Assembly (NCBI GenBank): GCA_045578425.1
Contig: JAZNKF010000012.1
Coordinates: forward strand, 1-64,000
Direction of reading: 5' to 3'
DNA: 64,000 bases
DNA from: RGIG3009 sp045578425
Lineage (GTDB): Bacteria > Bacillota > Clostridia > Oscillospirales > Acutalibacteraceae
A program made the position numbers and the translations under genes. Shown here in pieces: positions 1 to 7,630 of this stretch; within the stretch, counting starts at the first letter, position 1; each line of letters starts with the position of its first letter. The notes beneath the pieces are model-generated. The model was given only the letters and a program-made list of their open reading frames with translations, was not told the DNA's origin and did not search any database.

Positions 1-1333
1 TCGCGAAGGCATGAAGAACGTGGCTGCCGGTGCCAACCCCATGGTTGTCAAACGCGGTATTCAAAAAGCCGTGGATGCGGTTGTGGCAGAAGTCAAAGCC
101 AACTCCAAAAAAGTCAGCGGCTCCGAAGATATTGCCAGCGCCGCCACCATTTCGGCGGGTGACGCTTTCATCGGTCAACTCATTGCCGAAGCCATGGAAA
201 AAGTATCGGCCGACGGTGTTATCACGGTGGAAGAATCCAAAACCGCCGAAACCTACACCGAAGTGGTGGAAGGTATGCAATTTGACCGCGGTTACATCAC
301 CCCCTACATGGTGACCGATACCGACAAAATGGAAGCCGTCATCGACGATGCGTTCTTGCTGATTACCGATAAAAAGATTTCCAACATTCAGGATATTTTG
401 CCGCTTTTGGAACAAATCTTGCAAGCGGGCAAAAAATTGGTGATTGTTGCCGAAGACATCGAAGGCGAAGCGCTTTCGACCTTGATTGTCAACAAACTGC
501 GCGGTACCTTCACTTGCGTGGCTGTCAAAGCCCCCGGCTTTGGTGACCGCCGCAAAGAAATGTTGCAAGATATCGCTATCTTAACCGGTGGCCAAGTGGT
601 TTCCGAAGAAGTCGGTTTGGACCTCAAAGACACCACCTTGGATATGCTCGGCCGTGCCCGCCAAGTCAAAGTGCAAAAAGAAAACACCATCATCGTTGAC
701 GGTGCCGGCGACAGCGAATACATCAAAGCCCGCGTGGCTCAAATCCGTTCGCAAATCGAAACCAGCACTTCCGACTTCGACCGCGAAAAATTGCAAGAAC
801 GCTTGGCAAAACTCGCGGGCGGTGTTGCCGTTATCAAAGTCGGCGCCGCTACCGAAGTGGAAATGAAAGAAAAGAAACTCCGCATCGAAGATGCCTTGGC
901 AGCCACCAAAGCCGCCGTGGAAGAAGGCTTGGTCGCGGGCGGCGGCGTGGCGCTCATCAATGCCGCTGCCGTGTTGGAAGACTTGCTCGAAAAAACCGAA
1001 GGCGACGAAAAAACGGGTGTCAAAATTGTGCTCAAAGGCATTGAAGAACCCGTTCGACAAATCGCGCTCAACGCCGGTTTGGAAGGCAGCGTCATTATCG
1101 ATAAAATCCGCGCCGCCGGCAAAAAGAACTTCGGTTTTGACTTTGCCAAAGAAGACTATGTCGATATGTTTGCGGCAGGTATCGTAGACCCGACCAAGGT
1201 TACCCGTTCCGCGTTGCAAAATGCCGCTTCGGTTGCCGCCATGGTGCTCACCACCGAATCGTTGGTAGCCGACAAAAAAGAACCCGTAGCTCCGGCACCC
1301 GCAGCCCCCGCCGGCATGGACGGTATGTATTAA
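1..1333 (+). CDS. groL: Chaperonin GroEL (Hsp60), 5' end outside the window
   Basis: ATP-dependent folding chaperone that forms the 14-mer cage with GroES in the cytoplasm. The frame is open from base 2, so the N-terminal 100 or so residues and the start lie upstream of the window; the first Met at position 11 is internal. Visible family landmarks are the REGMKNVAAGANPM segment, the apical-domain stretch with GKKLVIVAEDIEGEAL, the hinge motif VEEGLVAGGGVALI, and the usual Met/Gly-rich tail ending GMDGMY. A strong terminator follows directly, so groEL ends its operon; groES is expected just upstream but cannot be seen. Identification is secure. Confidence 0.98.
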   Translation, partial: REGMKNVAAGANPMVVKRGIQKAVDAVVAEVKANSKKVSGSEDIASAATISAGDAFIGQLIAEAMEKVSADGVITVEESKTAETYTEVVEGMQFDRGYITPYMVTDTDKMEAVIDDAFLLITDKKISNIQDILPLLEQILQAGKKLVIVAEDIEGEALSTLIVNKLRGTFTCVAVKAPGFGDRRKEMLQDIAILTGGQVVSEEVGLDLKDTTLDMLGRARQVKVQKENTIIVDGAGDSEYIKARVAQIRSQIETSTSDFDREKLQERLAKLAGGVAVIKVGAATEVEMKEKKLRIEDALAATKAAVEEGLVAGGGVALINAAAVLEDLLEKTEGDEKTGVKIVLKGIEEPVRQIALNAGLEGSVIIDKIRAAGKKNFGFDFAKEDYVDMFAAGIVDPTKVTRSALQNAASVAAMVLTTESLVADKKEPVAPAPAAPAGMDGMY

Positions 1334-1341
1334 AAATCACC

Positions 1342-1381
1342 AAAAACGAGTTATCCCCGTGCGGGATAACTCGTTTTTTTT
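1342..1381 (+). terminator. Intrinsic terminator of groEL
   Basis: Perfect stem ACGAGTTATCCC / GGGATAACTCGT with a short loop and a run of eight T, starting 8 bases after the groEL stop. Confidence 0.93.
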
Positions 1382-1385
1382 GTTC

Positions 1386-1414
1386 TTGAAAACTTTGGCA
1401 AAAAATGGTACAGT
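1386..1414 (+). promoter_or_regulatory. Sigma-A promoter for the small membrane peptide
   Basis: TTGAAA (1386-1391), 17-base spacer, TACAGT (1409-1414), with an extended -10 TGG just before it. The transcript would begin with the GC-rich hairpin at 1421-1450 and run into the ORF at 1494. Confidence 0.7.
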
Positions 1415-1420
1415 AGATAT

Positions 1421-1452
1421 AGGAGGAGCCTCCCTCGTCAGAGGGAGCCTTG
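1421..1452 (+). repeat. GC-rich palindrome in the leader of the small ORF
   Basis: CTCCCTC and GAGGGAG arms around GTCA, extended by imperfect pairing on both sides. It resembles the short palindromes scattered between genes of gut Clostridia; that resemblance is from memory, not from a search. No T-run follows, so it is not a terminator. Confidence 0.45.
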
Positions 1453-1493
1453 GTACAAACATAACTTTATGTAACAACAAATAGGAGGTCGAT

Positions 1494-1646
1494 GTGACAA
1501 TGACGACAACACAAGGATTGCTTTTGGGGATTTTTTTGGTGTTGTTAGGTATGGCAGCGGCAACCATTTGGCCGTTTTTGTTATTCCTCTTTTCGATAGC
1601 TGCCGTTATTGTGGTTTTTTGCGCCTTTTATTTGGGCGACGATTAA
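1494..1646 (+). CDS. Small hydrophobic peptide, probable single or double membrane span
   Basis: An ORF of 50 codons starting at GTG 1494, five bases after AGGAGG (1483-1488); an in-frame ATG follows at 1500 with a longer spacer. The peptide is almost entirely hydrophobic (LLLGIFLVLLGM, then WPFLLFLFSIAAVIVV) and ends in GDD, so one long or two short membrane helices are expected. It has its own promoter (1386-1414) and its own terminator (1763-1796). No family is recognised and no function can be given. The strong ribosome site and flanking signals are the reason to call it a gene in spite of its size. Confidence 0.6.
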   Translation: MTMTTTQGLLLGIFLVLLGMAAATIWPFLLFLFSIAAVIVVFCAFYLGDD

Positions 1647-1762
1647 AAAGCGGTGTCCCTATAAAATACGCACCAAGGTTGGATAGACACCGTAGGGGCG
1701 GATATTATCCGCCCGTTTTCGGTTTGTGCCAATTTCGGCAACCCCTTGTATATTGCTCAAAG
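1647..1762. repeat. Intergenic stretch with a GC-rich palindrome
   Basis: No ORF. It holds a palindrome at 1695-1715 (GGGGCGGATA / TATCCGCCC) preceded by CCGTA, a type of short inverted repeat that recurs in gut Clostridia as far as I recall. A related but longer palindrome lies at 20066-20109. Confidence 0.5.
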
Positions 1763-1797
1763 AGCCGTATTGCCATGCAATGCGGCTTATTTTTTTG
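1763..1797 (+). terminator. Intrinsic terminator after the small membrane peptide
   Basis: Stem AGCCGTATTG / CAATGCGGCT with one mismatch, then TATTTTTTT. It isolates the small ORF from the transporter promoter at 1829. Confidence 0.8.
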
Positions 1798-1828
1798 CAA
1801 CAAACCGTTTTATTAAGGAATAAACCCA

Positions 1829-1858
1829 TTGACAATTTTTGCTAAAAAATGGTACACT
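1829..1858 (+). promoter_or_regulatory. Sigma-A promoter of the Na/Pi transporter
   Basis: TTGACA (1829-1834), 18-base spacer, TACACT (1853-1858) with extended -10 TGG. The leader contains a small hairpin (TTGGCTTTT / AAAAGCCAA, 1868-1889) before AGGAGG. The block around the -10 (AAAAAATGGTACA) is shared with the promoter at 1386-1414. Confidence 0.8.
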
Positions 1859-1915
1859 AAATTTGATTTGGCTTTTATTAAAAAGCCAAGGATAATACAA
1901 AAGGAGGAAGTGCGC

Positions 1916-3664
1916 ATGGATATTTTTGACGTACTCACATTGGTTGGCGGCTTGTCGCTTTTCTTGTTCGGCATGAACTTGATGGGTGATGCGCTCGAAC
2001 GCAGCGCGGGTAACCGCTTGGAAGCCATGATCGGCAAACTGACAACGGGAAAACTCACCGGTTTGCTCACCGGTATGGGTGTCACCGCGGTTATCCAAAG
2101 TTCTTCTGCCACCACAGTGATGGTGGTTGGCTTTGTCAACTCCAAACTCATGACCTTGCGCCAAGCCATTCACGTGATTATGGGTGCCAACGTAGGTACC
2201 ACCGTCACCGCCTGGATTTTGAGCCTTAGCGGTATTTCTGGCAGCGGTCTTGTGTTGCGACTGCTCAAACCTTCCTCTTTTACGCCGGTGTTGGCGCTTA
2301 TCGGTATTGCGCTTCACATGTTCACCAAAAGCAACCGCAAAAAAGATATCGGTGTGGTGTTGCTTGGCTTTGCCACGTTAATGTTCGGTATGGAAACCAT
2401 GACCGGTGCGGTGGCGGGGCTCAAAGATATTCCCGCCTTTGGCGAACTGTTTTTGCTGTTCAAAAACCCCATTTTGGGTGTGTTGGTTGGTGCTGTTCTT
2501 ACCGCTATTATTCAATCCAGTTCCGCTTCGGTCGGTATTTTGCAAGCCTTGGCGGCAACCGGTGTGGTGTCGTATGGCGCGGCTATCCCGATTATTATGG
2601 GCCAAAACATCGGTACGTGTGTTACCGCCATGCTTTCTTCGGTCGGTACCACCAAAAATGCCAAACGCGCGGCGTTGGTTCACTTGTCGTTTAACGTTAT
2701 CGGCACAGTCATTTGTTTGGTCGCTTTTTCGCTGGTTAATGCGCTGTTTGCTCCTGCACTTTTCAACGAAGCCGCTTCGTTTGCGGGCATCGCTACCGCT
2801 CACTCGGTGTTCAACGTCGCGTGTACGCTCATTTTGTTGCCCTTGTCGGGCGTTTTGGAAAAAGTGGCATACAAACTCGTTCCCGACAGCAAAGCCCCCG
2901 AAACGGTATCGGAACTCGACGAACGTTTGCTTGCAACCCCTGCCATTGCTTTGGAATGTGCGCATAAACTCACTTTGGAAATGGCGACCGTTGCCACCAA
3001 CGCTTTCAAAGCAGCGGTTGAAAGCCTTACGGACTACGATAAAGAAAAAGCACAAATCGTGCAAGACGCCGAAGAAAAAACCGACCATTTCGAAGATATT
3101 ATCGGCACCTATCTTGTTAAACTCAGCGCCAAACAATTAAACGAAACCGAGGGTGCCATGGCATCCATGCTGCTCAAAGCCATTGGGGACTTTGAACGTA
3201 TTTCCGACCATGCGGTTAATATTTTGGAATCGGCGGAAGAAATGCGCGAAAAAAGCATTGTGTTTACCGCCGATGCCAATCGCGAAATGGAGTCACTTTC
3301 GGCGGCAACGCTCGAAATTGTCACTCTTTCGCACCAAGCCTTTGTGGACGAGGATGCCACCAAAGCTAATTTGGTGGAACCGCTCGAACAAGTTATCGAC
3401 CGCATGAAAGAACTGCTCCGCACCCGCCATATCGACCGTTTGCGTTTGGGCGAATGCGGCATTGAAGCGGGCTTTGTGTGGAGTGACCTTATCACCAACA
3501 TGGAACGCGTTTCGGACCACTGTTCCAACATTGCCGGTTGTGTGATGGATACTCAAAACCAAAACATGAACTTGCACGAAACGCTCAAAACCCTGCGCAG
3601 CGACAACGACTTCTACCGCGAAAAATACGCGGAATACACTTCCAAATATCTTTCGTTTGTGTAA
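1916..3664 (+). CDS. Na/Pi cotransporter family protein with C-terminal PhoU-like domain
   Basis: Sodium-coupled phosphate (or other anion) transporter of the inner membrane. The two NptA-type repeats are plain: IQSSSATT near residue 60 and IQSSSAS near residue 200, each in a hydrophobic helix bundle. From about residue 340 the protein becomes soluble and helical, with two PhoU-like bundles that may gate transport. I chose ATG 1916 because AGGAGG sits seven bases upstream; the frame stays open further 5' but that part lies in the promoter. Length, 582 residues, is normal for this fused family. Single-gene transcription unit bounded by its own promoter and terminator. Confidence 0.93.
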   Translation: MDIFDVLTLVGGLSLFLFGMNLMGDALERSAGNRLEAMIGKLTTGKLTGLLTGMGVTAVIQSSSATTVMVVGFVNSKLMTLRQAIHVIMGANVGTTVTAWILSLSGISGSGLVLRLLKPSSFTPVLALIGIALHMFTKSNRKKDIGVVLLGFATLMFGMETMTGAVAGLKDIPAFGELFLLFKNPILGVLVGAVLTAIIQSSSASVGILQALAATGVVSYGAAIPIIMGQNIGTCVTAMLSSVGTTKNAKRAALVHLSFNVIGTVICLVAFSLVNALFAPALFNEAASFAGIATAHSVFNVACTLILLPLSGVLEKVAYKLVPDSKAPETVSELDERLLATPAIALECAHKLTLEMATVATNAFKAAVESLTDYDKEKAQIVQDAEEKTDHFEDIIGTYLVKLSAKQLNETEGAMASMLLKAIGDFERISDHAVNILESAEEMREKSIVFTADANREMESLSAATLEIVTLSHQAFVDEDATKANLVEPLEQVIDRMKELLRTRHIDRLRLGECGIEAGFVWSDLITNMERVSDHCSNIAGCVMDTQNQNMNLHETLKTLRSDNDFYREKYAEYTSKYLSFV

Positions 3665-3680
3665 ACAAAAAGACAAAGGA

Positions 3681-3712
3681 AAACCCCCGTATCGTACGAT
3701 ACGGGGTTTTAT
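3681..3712. terminator. Bidirectional terminator
   Basis: AAACCCCCGTATCGT and its complement around a 4-base centre, T-run on the plus side and A-run on the other. It serves the transporter and the leftward gene that ends at 3738. Confidence 0.85.
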
Positions 3713-3737
3713 ACTGGTACATGTAAAACAGTAGGGA

Positions 3738-4298
3738 TTAGAATACAACTCCCCACATCATCCAAAGGATAAAAAGACCAACCCCGATGCCTGCAAGTGC
3801 AATTAAAAGAATCATAGTATTATTATTTGACTTTTCGTATGTTGCGTTTTGAGCAAGAATATCACTGGATATTTCTGCTCCGACATTTTTTAATTTTGTC
3901 ATACACATGGTGTTCATTTTTAGCGCGGCGGTCGAAATTGAAATGCCAATACTTGGGGTTGTAAGCATATTTCGTTTGGCGTTTAATTGGTACATTGAAA
4001 CCAGTTCGGTAAGTAAAGAAACTGCATAATTCAATTTTTCTTTTTCGGCAATAGGGTCATTTAAATTTTTTACAGCATCCACATAACGATCAAAAGCGTT
4101 AGTAAACATTATTGCTGCATTTGACATTTCACCCAATTTGATATCGTAGCAATTACAATAGGCACGAAAGAATGGTGCATCAATGTTAGTTGAATCATTT
4201 ACCACAACCAAATCAAAGTGTTTAGATGCTTCGGTATGTTGACCGTTTTTCATTTCTTCAATAGCAGTTTCCATCAAATCTTTAATGTTTATTTCCAT
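3738..4298 (-). CDS. TPR-like protein with a C-terminal membrane anchor, unknown function
   Basis: A 186-residue protein with an acidic helical N-terminus whose first 80 residues look like one or two helical hairpins of TPR type (AIEEMKNGQHTEASKHFDLV), and a single hydrophobic helix at the very C-terminus (about residues 160-183, TMILLIALAGIGVGLFILWM). The topology is that of a tail-anchored protein with its bulk in the cytoplasm. No family is recognised. It is divergent from the HTH gene at 4418 and its consensus promoter contains a palindrome that this regulator probably binds. Codon use is more AT-rich than that of the neighbouring housekeeping genes, which fits acquired DNA. Confidence 0.8.
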   Translation of the reverse strand: MEINIKDLMETAIEEMKNGQHTEASKHFDLVVVNDSTNIDAPFFRAYCNCYDIKLGEMSNAAIMFTNAFDRYVDAVKNLNDPIAEKEKLNYAVSLLTELVSMYQLNAKRNMLTTPSIGISISTAALKMNTMCMTKLKNVGAEISSDILAQNATYEKSNNNTMILLIALAGIGVGLFILWMMWGVVF

Positions 4299-4342
4299 AA
4301 TTGCCCCTCCTTTATTTTGTTCGACAAAAATCGAACACCATA

Positions 4343-4371
4343 ATTATACTCAATCTTTGAGTATTTGTCAA
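4343..4371 (-). promoter_or_regulatory. Consensus promoter of the tail-anchored protein gene with embedded operator
   Basis: On the minus strand TTGACA (4371-4366), 17 bases, TATAAT (4348-4343), a full consensus. The spacer contains the palindrome ACTCAA-TCT-TTGAGT (4348-4362), so a bound repressor would block RNA polymerase. Confidence 0.85.
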
Positions 4372-4387
4372 TACTCAATTTGTGAGT
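4348..4387. promoter_or_regulatory. Two operator palindromes for the divergent XRE regulator
   Basis: ACTCAATCTTTGAGT (4348-4362) is a perfect 6-3-6 palindrome. ACTCAATTTGTGAGT (4373-4387) repeats it with one arm mismatch, 25 bases centre to centre. The second lies closer to the regulator start, as expected for autoregulation. Confidence 0.75.
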
Positions 4388-4417
4388 GTGATATTATCGT
4401 GTTGAAGGTGGTGTCTT

Positions 4418-4621
4418 ATGGATTATCGTGAGAGAATGCGGGAACTTCGCGAAGATAACGATTTAACACAAGCACAAGTTGCCAAGGTGTTAAGCAAATC
4501 TCAACAAGGATATAATCATCTTGAAATGGGAAGAGCAGAACTGAAAATAGAAGATTTAATTAAATTGTGTGATTTTTATAATGTTTCAGCAGATTATTTT
4601 ATAGGCAGGAAAGATAAATAG
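4418..4621 (+). CDS. XRE-family transcriptional regulator, single HTH domain
   Basis: A 67-residue protein made of one Cro/C1-type helix-turn-helix (MRELREDNDLTQAQVAKVL, then QQGYNHLEMG and the LCDFYNVSADYFIG tail typical of the family). It has no ligand or oligomerisation domain. ATG 4418 follows GGTGG. The gene is divergent from the tail-anchored protein gene; the two palindromes between them are the obvious binding sites, so it probably represses both. A terminator shared with the next convergent gene follows immediately. Confidence 0.93.
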   Translation: MDYRERMRELREDNDLTQAQVAKVLSKSQQGYNHLEMGRAELKIEDLIKLCDFYNVSADYFIGRKDK

Positions 4622-4657
4622 CACCCGATTCCTTTGCAGAATCGGGTGCTGTTTTTT
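4622..4657. terminator. Bidirectional terminator
   Basis: GCACCCGATTC / GAATCGGGTGC stem with T-run on the plus side, placed between the convergent HTH gene and amidohydrolase gene. Confidence 0.88.
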
Positions 4658-4669
4658 AGTGTTTTTGAA

Positions 4670-6007
4670 TTATTGAATATCCACGGTTGCCACGGTGTTA
4701 TCTTCGTTATAGGTGATGCGGTCGCCATCTTTGGCAAAGGCATCCACTGCTTTGAAATATTCTTCTTTGGAAGCAAAATAGGGTTTAAATTCTTTGATCA
4801 CCTTTTTGGCTTCTTTGGCACCGTCGCAAAGGAGCAAGTACAACATGGTAACTTGTAACTTGGCACACGCCACGCACGCGGCGATGGGGTCAACGATTTC
4901 ATAGTCGCTGCCGTGCGAACGACCGCACGCACCACCCGAGCGGGGATGGATTGACGGCATAATCGTGCTCAAATCGCCCATATCCGTGCTACCGGTGCTG
5001 AAAACGTCGGTCGATTCAAAATTGTATTCGGGAATCGAAAGGTCGGCAGCCTTGGCGGTGAGGGCGCGCATGTTTTGGTCGTCGTTGCGGGGAGCATACC
5101 CGAAAACGTCCACAATTTCTACGTTCGCACCAAGCGAAAGTGCCGCACCGGTCAACGCGCGGTTCACTTTTTTGTTGGCTTCGGCAATGCTTTCAAACGT
5201 TTTGCCGCGCACGTAACTTTCCAGCGTGACCGTTTCGGGAATGGCGTTCACCATGGCACCGCCCGCAGTAACAATGGGATGAACGCGGACAAGGTCTTTT
5301 TCTTGGAACGTTTCGCGAATCGCGTTAATGGCGTTTAGACCGCAGTTGGCGGCATAAAGCGCATTAATACCATTCCACGGCAAACTGCCCGCGTGTGCCG
5401 ACAAGCCTTTGTAAATGACTTGTTTGCTCAAACAACCGTTCGAGCCGGTACCCATGCTGAATTTTTGGCCCGTATGTACCATAAACGCAATATCCGAAGA
5501 ATCAAAATATCCACGGTGCAAAAATTCCACTTTTCCGCCGTAATATTTGATTTTCCCTTCCTTTTTAAGCCCGCTGCGGAACTCGATTTCCAACAATTCT
5601 TCGGCGGGAACCGCGCACAACTTAATTTTACCGCACAGTTTATCCAACACGTGCGGTTCTTTAAGCGCTGCGGCAACACCCACCAACGCGGCGCATTGGG
5701 CGTGATGACCGCAAGAGTGCACGGCGCCTGTTTCGGGGTCGGCGTCTTTGTGGTCGGGGCAAATGACCGAGTCAAGTTCACCCAACACCAAAATTTCGGG
5801 TCCGGGTCTACCGGTGTCAAGCACCGTGTAAAAACCGGTGATATCCTCGGCCATTGTCAGCGTATATCCCAGTTTTTCAAAAACGTCTTTCATATACGCG
5901 GTGGTTTTAAATTCTTTGTAACCGGTTTCGGGGTTTTTCCAAATATATCGCTCGGTATCCAAAATCAGTTGTTTGTGTTTTTCGACGGCTGCAATAAGTT
6001 TTTCCAT
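4670..6007 (-). CDS. M20-family amidohydrolase (aminobenzoyl-glutamate utilisation/N-acyl amino acid hydrolase type)
   Basis: Zinc-dependent hydrolase of an amide bond, cytoplasmic. Metal-site segments are visible: GELDS near residue 76, SCGHHAQ at 98-104, VPAEELLE at 133-140, and the C-terminal GACGRSHG near 385. The central lid/dimerisation domain begins near NGCLSKQVIYKGLSAHAG. Length of 445 fits the AbgB/HipO-like branch; the substrate cannot be read from sequence. Start ATG 6007 follows GGAGG. It is last in a leftward run with the serine hydrolase 12 bases upstream, so the two hydrolases are probably co-expressed to process related peptide or amide compounds. Confidence 0.88.
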   Translation of the reverse strand: MEKLIAAVEKHKQLILDTERYIWKNPETGYKEFKTTAYMKDVFEKLGYTLTMAEDITGFYTVLDTGRPGPEILVLGELDSVICPDHKDADPETGAVHSCGHHAQCAALVGVAAALKEPHVLDKLCGKIKLCAVPAEELLEIEFRSGLKKEGKIKYYGGKVEFLHRGYFDSSDIAFMVHTGQKFSMGTGSNGCLSKQVIYKGLSAHAGSLPWNGINALYAANCGLNAINAIRETFQEKDLVRVHPIVTAGGAMVNAIPETVTLESYVRGKTFESIAEANKKVNRALTGAALSLGANVEIVDVFGYAPRNDDQNMRALTAKAADLSIPEYNFESTDVFSTGSTDMGDLSTIMPSIHPRSGGACGRSHGSDYEIVDPIAACVACAKLQVTMLYLLLCDGAKEAKKVIKEFKPYFASKEEYFKAVDAFAKDGDRITYNEDNTVATVDIQ

Positions 6008-6019
6008 GTTATCTGCCTC

Positions 6020-7117
6020 CTAAAAATCAAATGTTTTGTATACCTTTTTCACAATTTCCAAATGTTTGCCTTTAAAAATGTTGGGCCAAACGAGCACGTG
6101 CATTCCCATCACGATCGAAATGTTTTTGATGGGATCTACCATCAAATAGGTACCCGCAGCGCCGTCCCAACCAAACTCACCAACACCAAGTCCAAAATCG
6201 GTGGGGACAGTTCGTGTGCGCACGCCAAAACCATAGCTGTAATCGCTCCCTTGCGCACAGGTAAACGAATTTTCGATACTCAAAAAATCAATTTGCGGGG
6301 TGCGCATTTTGAGCACACTTTCGGGGCTCAATAAACGGTATCCGTTTTTGGTTAAACCGTCGTTTGCCAACGCCACACCAAATTTGGCATAATCTGCTGC
6401 CGTGCCGATAAGCCCTGCACCGCCGCTGTCAAACTTGTCAGAAGCCACCATGGCGTTGTATTGATGGGCAAGGACTATGCTGTCACCGGATACGGTATAT
6501 TGGGGCAGCATGCGCTTTTGATCGTTGTCGCGAAACCCGCAACTTGTCATACCAAGCGGTTTGAAAACGTGTTGTTCGGCATAGTCCGAAAACACCATAC
6601 CGCTTGCCACTTCCACCACGCGCGCGAGCACGTCCAAACAAAAACTGTAATAAAATTGCGTACCCGGCATAAAGTTCAGCGGATACCGCGCAATGTCGTT
6701 TATAATTTCTTCGGTGGAAGGGTTATCTTGCTGCTCGCAAAATTCAAGCGTCCGTGCGACGCTGTCTTCGTAATCCAACCCCGCGCTCATGGTCAACAGA
6801 TGGCGCAAGGTGATGGGTTTGTCGATCGGTTGTTTGTTGCCGCTTTCGTCAAGCACAACGGCGTTTTCAAACGCGGGAATATATTTCGACACACAATCAT
6901 CCAACGAAAGTTTGCCTGCTTCCACCAACTGCAACGCGCACACCACCGTGATTGGTTTGGTGCAAGAATACAAATACACTTTGTCTTTGTCGGCGCAATC
7001 GGCGGGTTTGTCAACGTGGGAAAACACGTTGTCGTACCCTTTAAACACGTGAATTTCAAAATAGGGAAGTCCCACGCTTTCGGTAATCGCGCGAATATCC
7101 CGAACAAGTTTTTGCAT
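6020..7117 (-). CDS. Serine hydrolase of the beta-lactamase/DD-peptidase family (class C fold)
   Basis: Member of the PF00144 family of penicillin-binding-protein-like esterases and peptidases. The nucleophile motif SCTK is at residues 51-54, followed by the helix VVCALQLVEAGKLSLDD typical of the family; a Tyr-Ser pair (FYYSF) further on is the likely second motif. No signal peptide is seen, so it acts inside the cell and is not a secreted beta-lactamase. I chose ATG 7117 over the upstream TTG because of the CGGTGA ribosome site. Only seven bases separate it from the upstream SWEET-like gene. The substrate is unknown; esterase or peptidase activity is the likely role. Confidence 0.87.
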   Translation of the reverse strand: MQKLVRDIRAITESVGLPYFEIHVFKGYDNVFSHVDKPADCADKDKVYLYSCTKPITVVCALQLVEAGKLSLDDCVSKYIPAFENAVVLDESGNKQPIDKPITLRHLLTMSAGLDYEDSVARTLEFCEQQDNPSTEEIINDIARYPLNFMPGTQFYYSFCLDVLARVVEVASGMVFSDYAEQHVFKPLGMTSCGFRDNDQKRMLPQYTVSGDSIVLAHQYNAMVASDKFDSGGAGLIGTAADYAKFGVALANDGLTKNGYRLLSPESVLKMRTPQIDFLSIENSFTCAQGSDYSYGFGVRTRTVPTDFGLGVGEFGWDGAAGTYLMVDPIKNISIVMGMHVLVWPNIFKGKHLEIVKKVYKTFDF

Positions 7118-7124
7118 TGTCAAA

Positions 7125-7418
7125 TCACCGATTTTCTTTATCCAATTTCAAATTGCGGAAATACAAAATCAAATCCGCGCCCACCATAATTAAATTGAGA
7201 AAATAGAAAAACAAAACATACCATTTAGAGGCAAACGATGCCATATACGCTTCGTTTAGGAATTTCGAAATAATTCCCGCAATGTACCCAAAGAAAATAA
7301 GGCACAAAAACAAAAGCGATTTTCCTTTAGTAGTGCGCGATTTGTATGACTTCATCAAGTTGATCGGCCACGAAGCACCAAAACTGACAATCATTACAAT
7401 TTCTAAAATTTCTGACAT
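7125..7418 (-). CDS. SemiSWEET/PQ-loop-like small membrane protein
   Basis: A 97-residue protein with three membrane helices: IVMIVSFGASWPINLM, SLLFLCLIFFGYIAGIIS and YVLFFYFLNLIMVGADLIL. Between the first two is the basic PQ-loop-like turn KSYKSRTTKGKS. This is the arrangement of half-transporters of the SemiSWEET type, which dimerise to pass small sugars or other solutes; the assignment is by pattern only. ATG 7418 follows GGTGG at good distance, preferred over the in-frame TTG at 7433. It sits directly before the serine hydrolase gene and may share its transcript. Confidence 0.72.
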   Translation of the reverse strand: MSEILEIVMIVSFGASWPINLMKSYKSRTTKGKSLLFLCLIFFGYIAGIISKFLNEAYMASFASKWYVLFFYFLNLIMVGADLILYFRNLKLDKENR

Positions 7419-7586
7419 AGCAAATACCACCAATCATAAAGTTTTGGTTTATTGTACCATATCAAAGAGGAAAAAGCAACCGCCAAACGTTGCGCTTATT
7501 CCCAAAACGGCAACCACGTTTATGGTCCCGACCACGTCGGTTTCGGCATCTATCAAACCTTTATCGAGTTTCTCACCGCGCACAAA

Positions 7587-7624
7587 TAAAAAAGTGCAAC
7601 CGATTCCACACGGAATCGGGTGCA
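7587..7624 (-). terminator. Intrinsic terminator after the GDPD-like gene
   Basis: Stem TGCACCCGATTCC / GGAATCGGTTGCA on the minus strand, followed by six T. It separates the GDPD-like gene from the SWEET-like, serine hydrolase and M20 genes, so these may need a promoter of their own in 7434-7586, where I see no clear one. Confidence 0.85.
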
Positions 7625-7630
7625 TTCTTC

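Noticed and set aside
5393..6334. 313-codon plus-strand ORF opposite the M20 and serine hydrolases
   Set aside because: It spans the junction of two real opposite genes and its composition is that of an antisense frame.
6020..7117. Secreted beta-lactamase resistance gene
   Set aside because: The SxxK motif is shared by the wide PF00144 family, and there is no signal peptide; antibiotic resistance is not supported.
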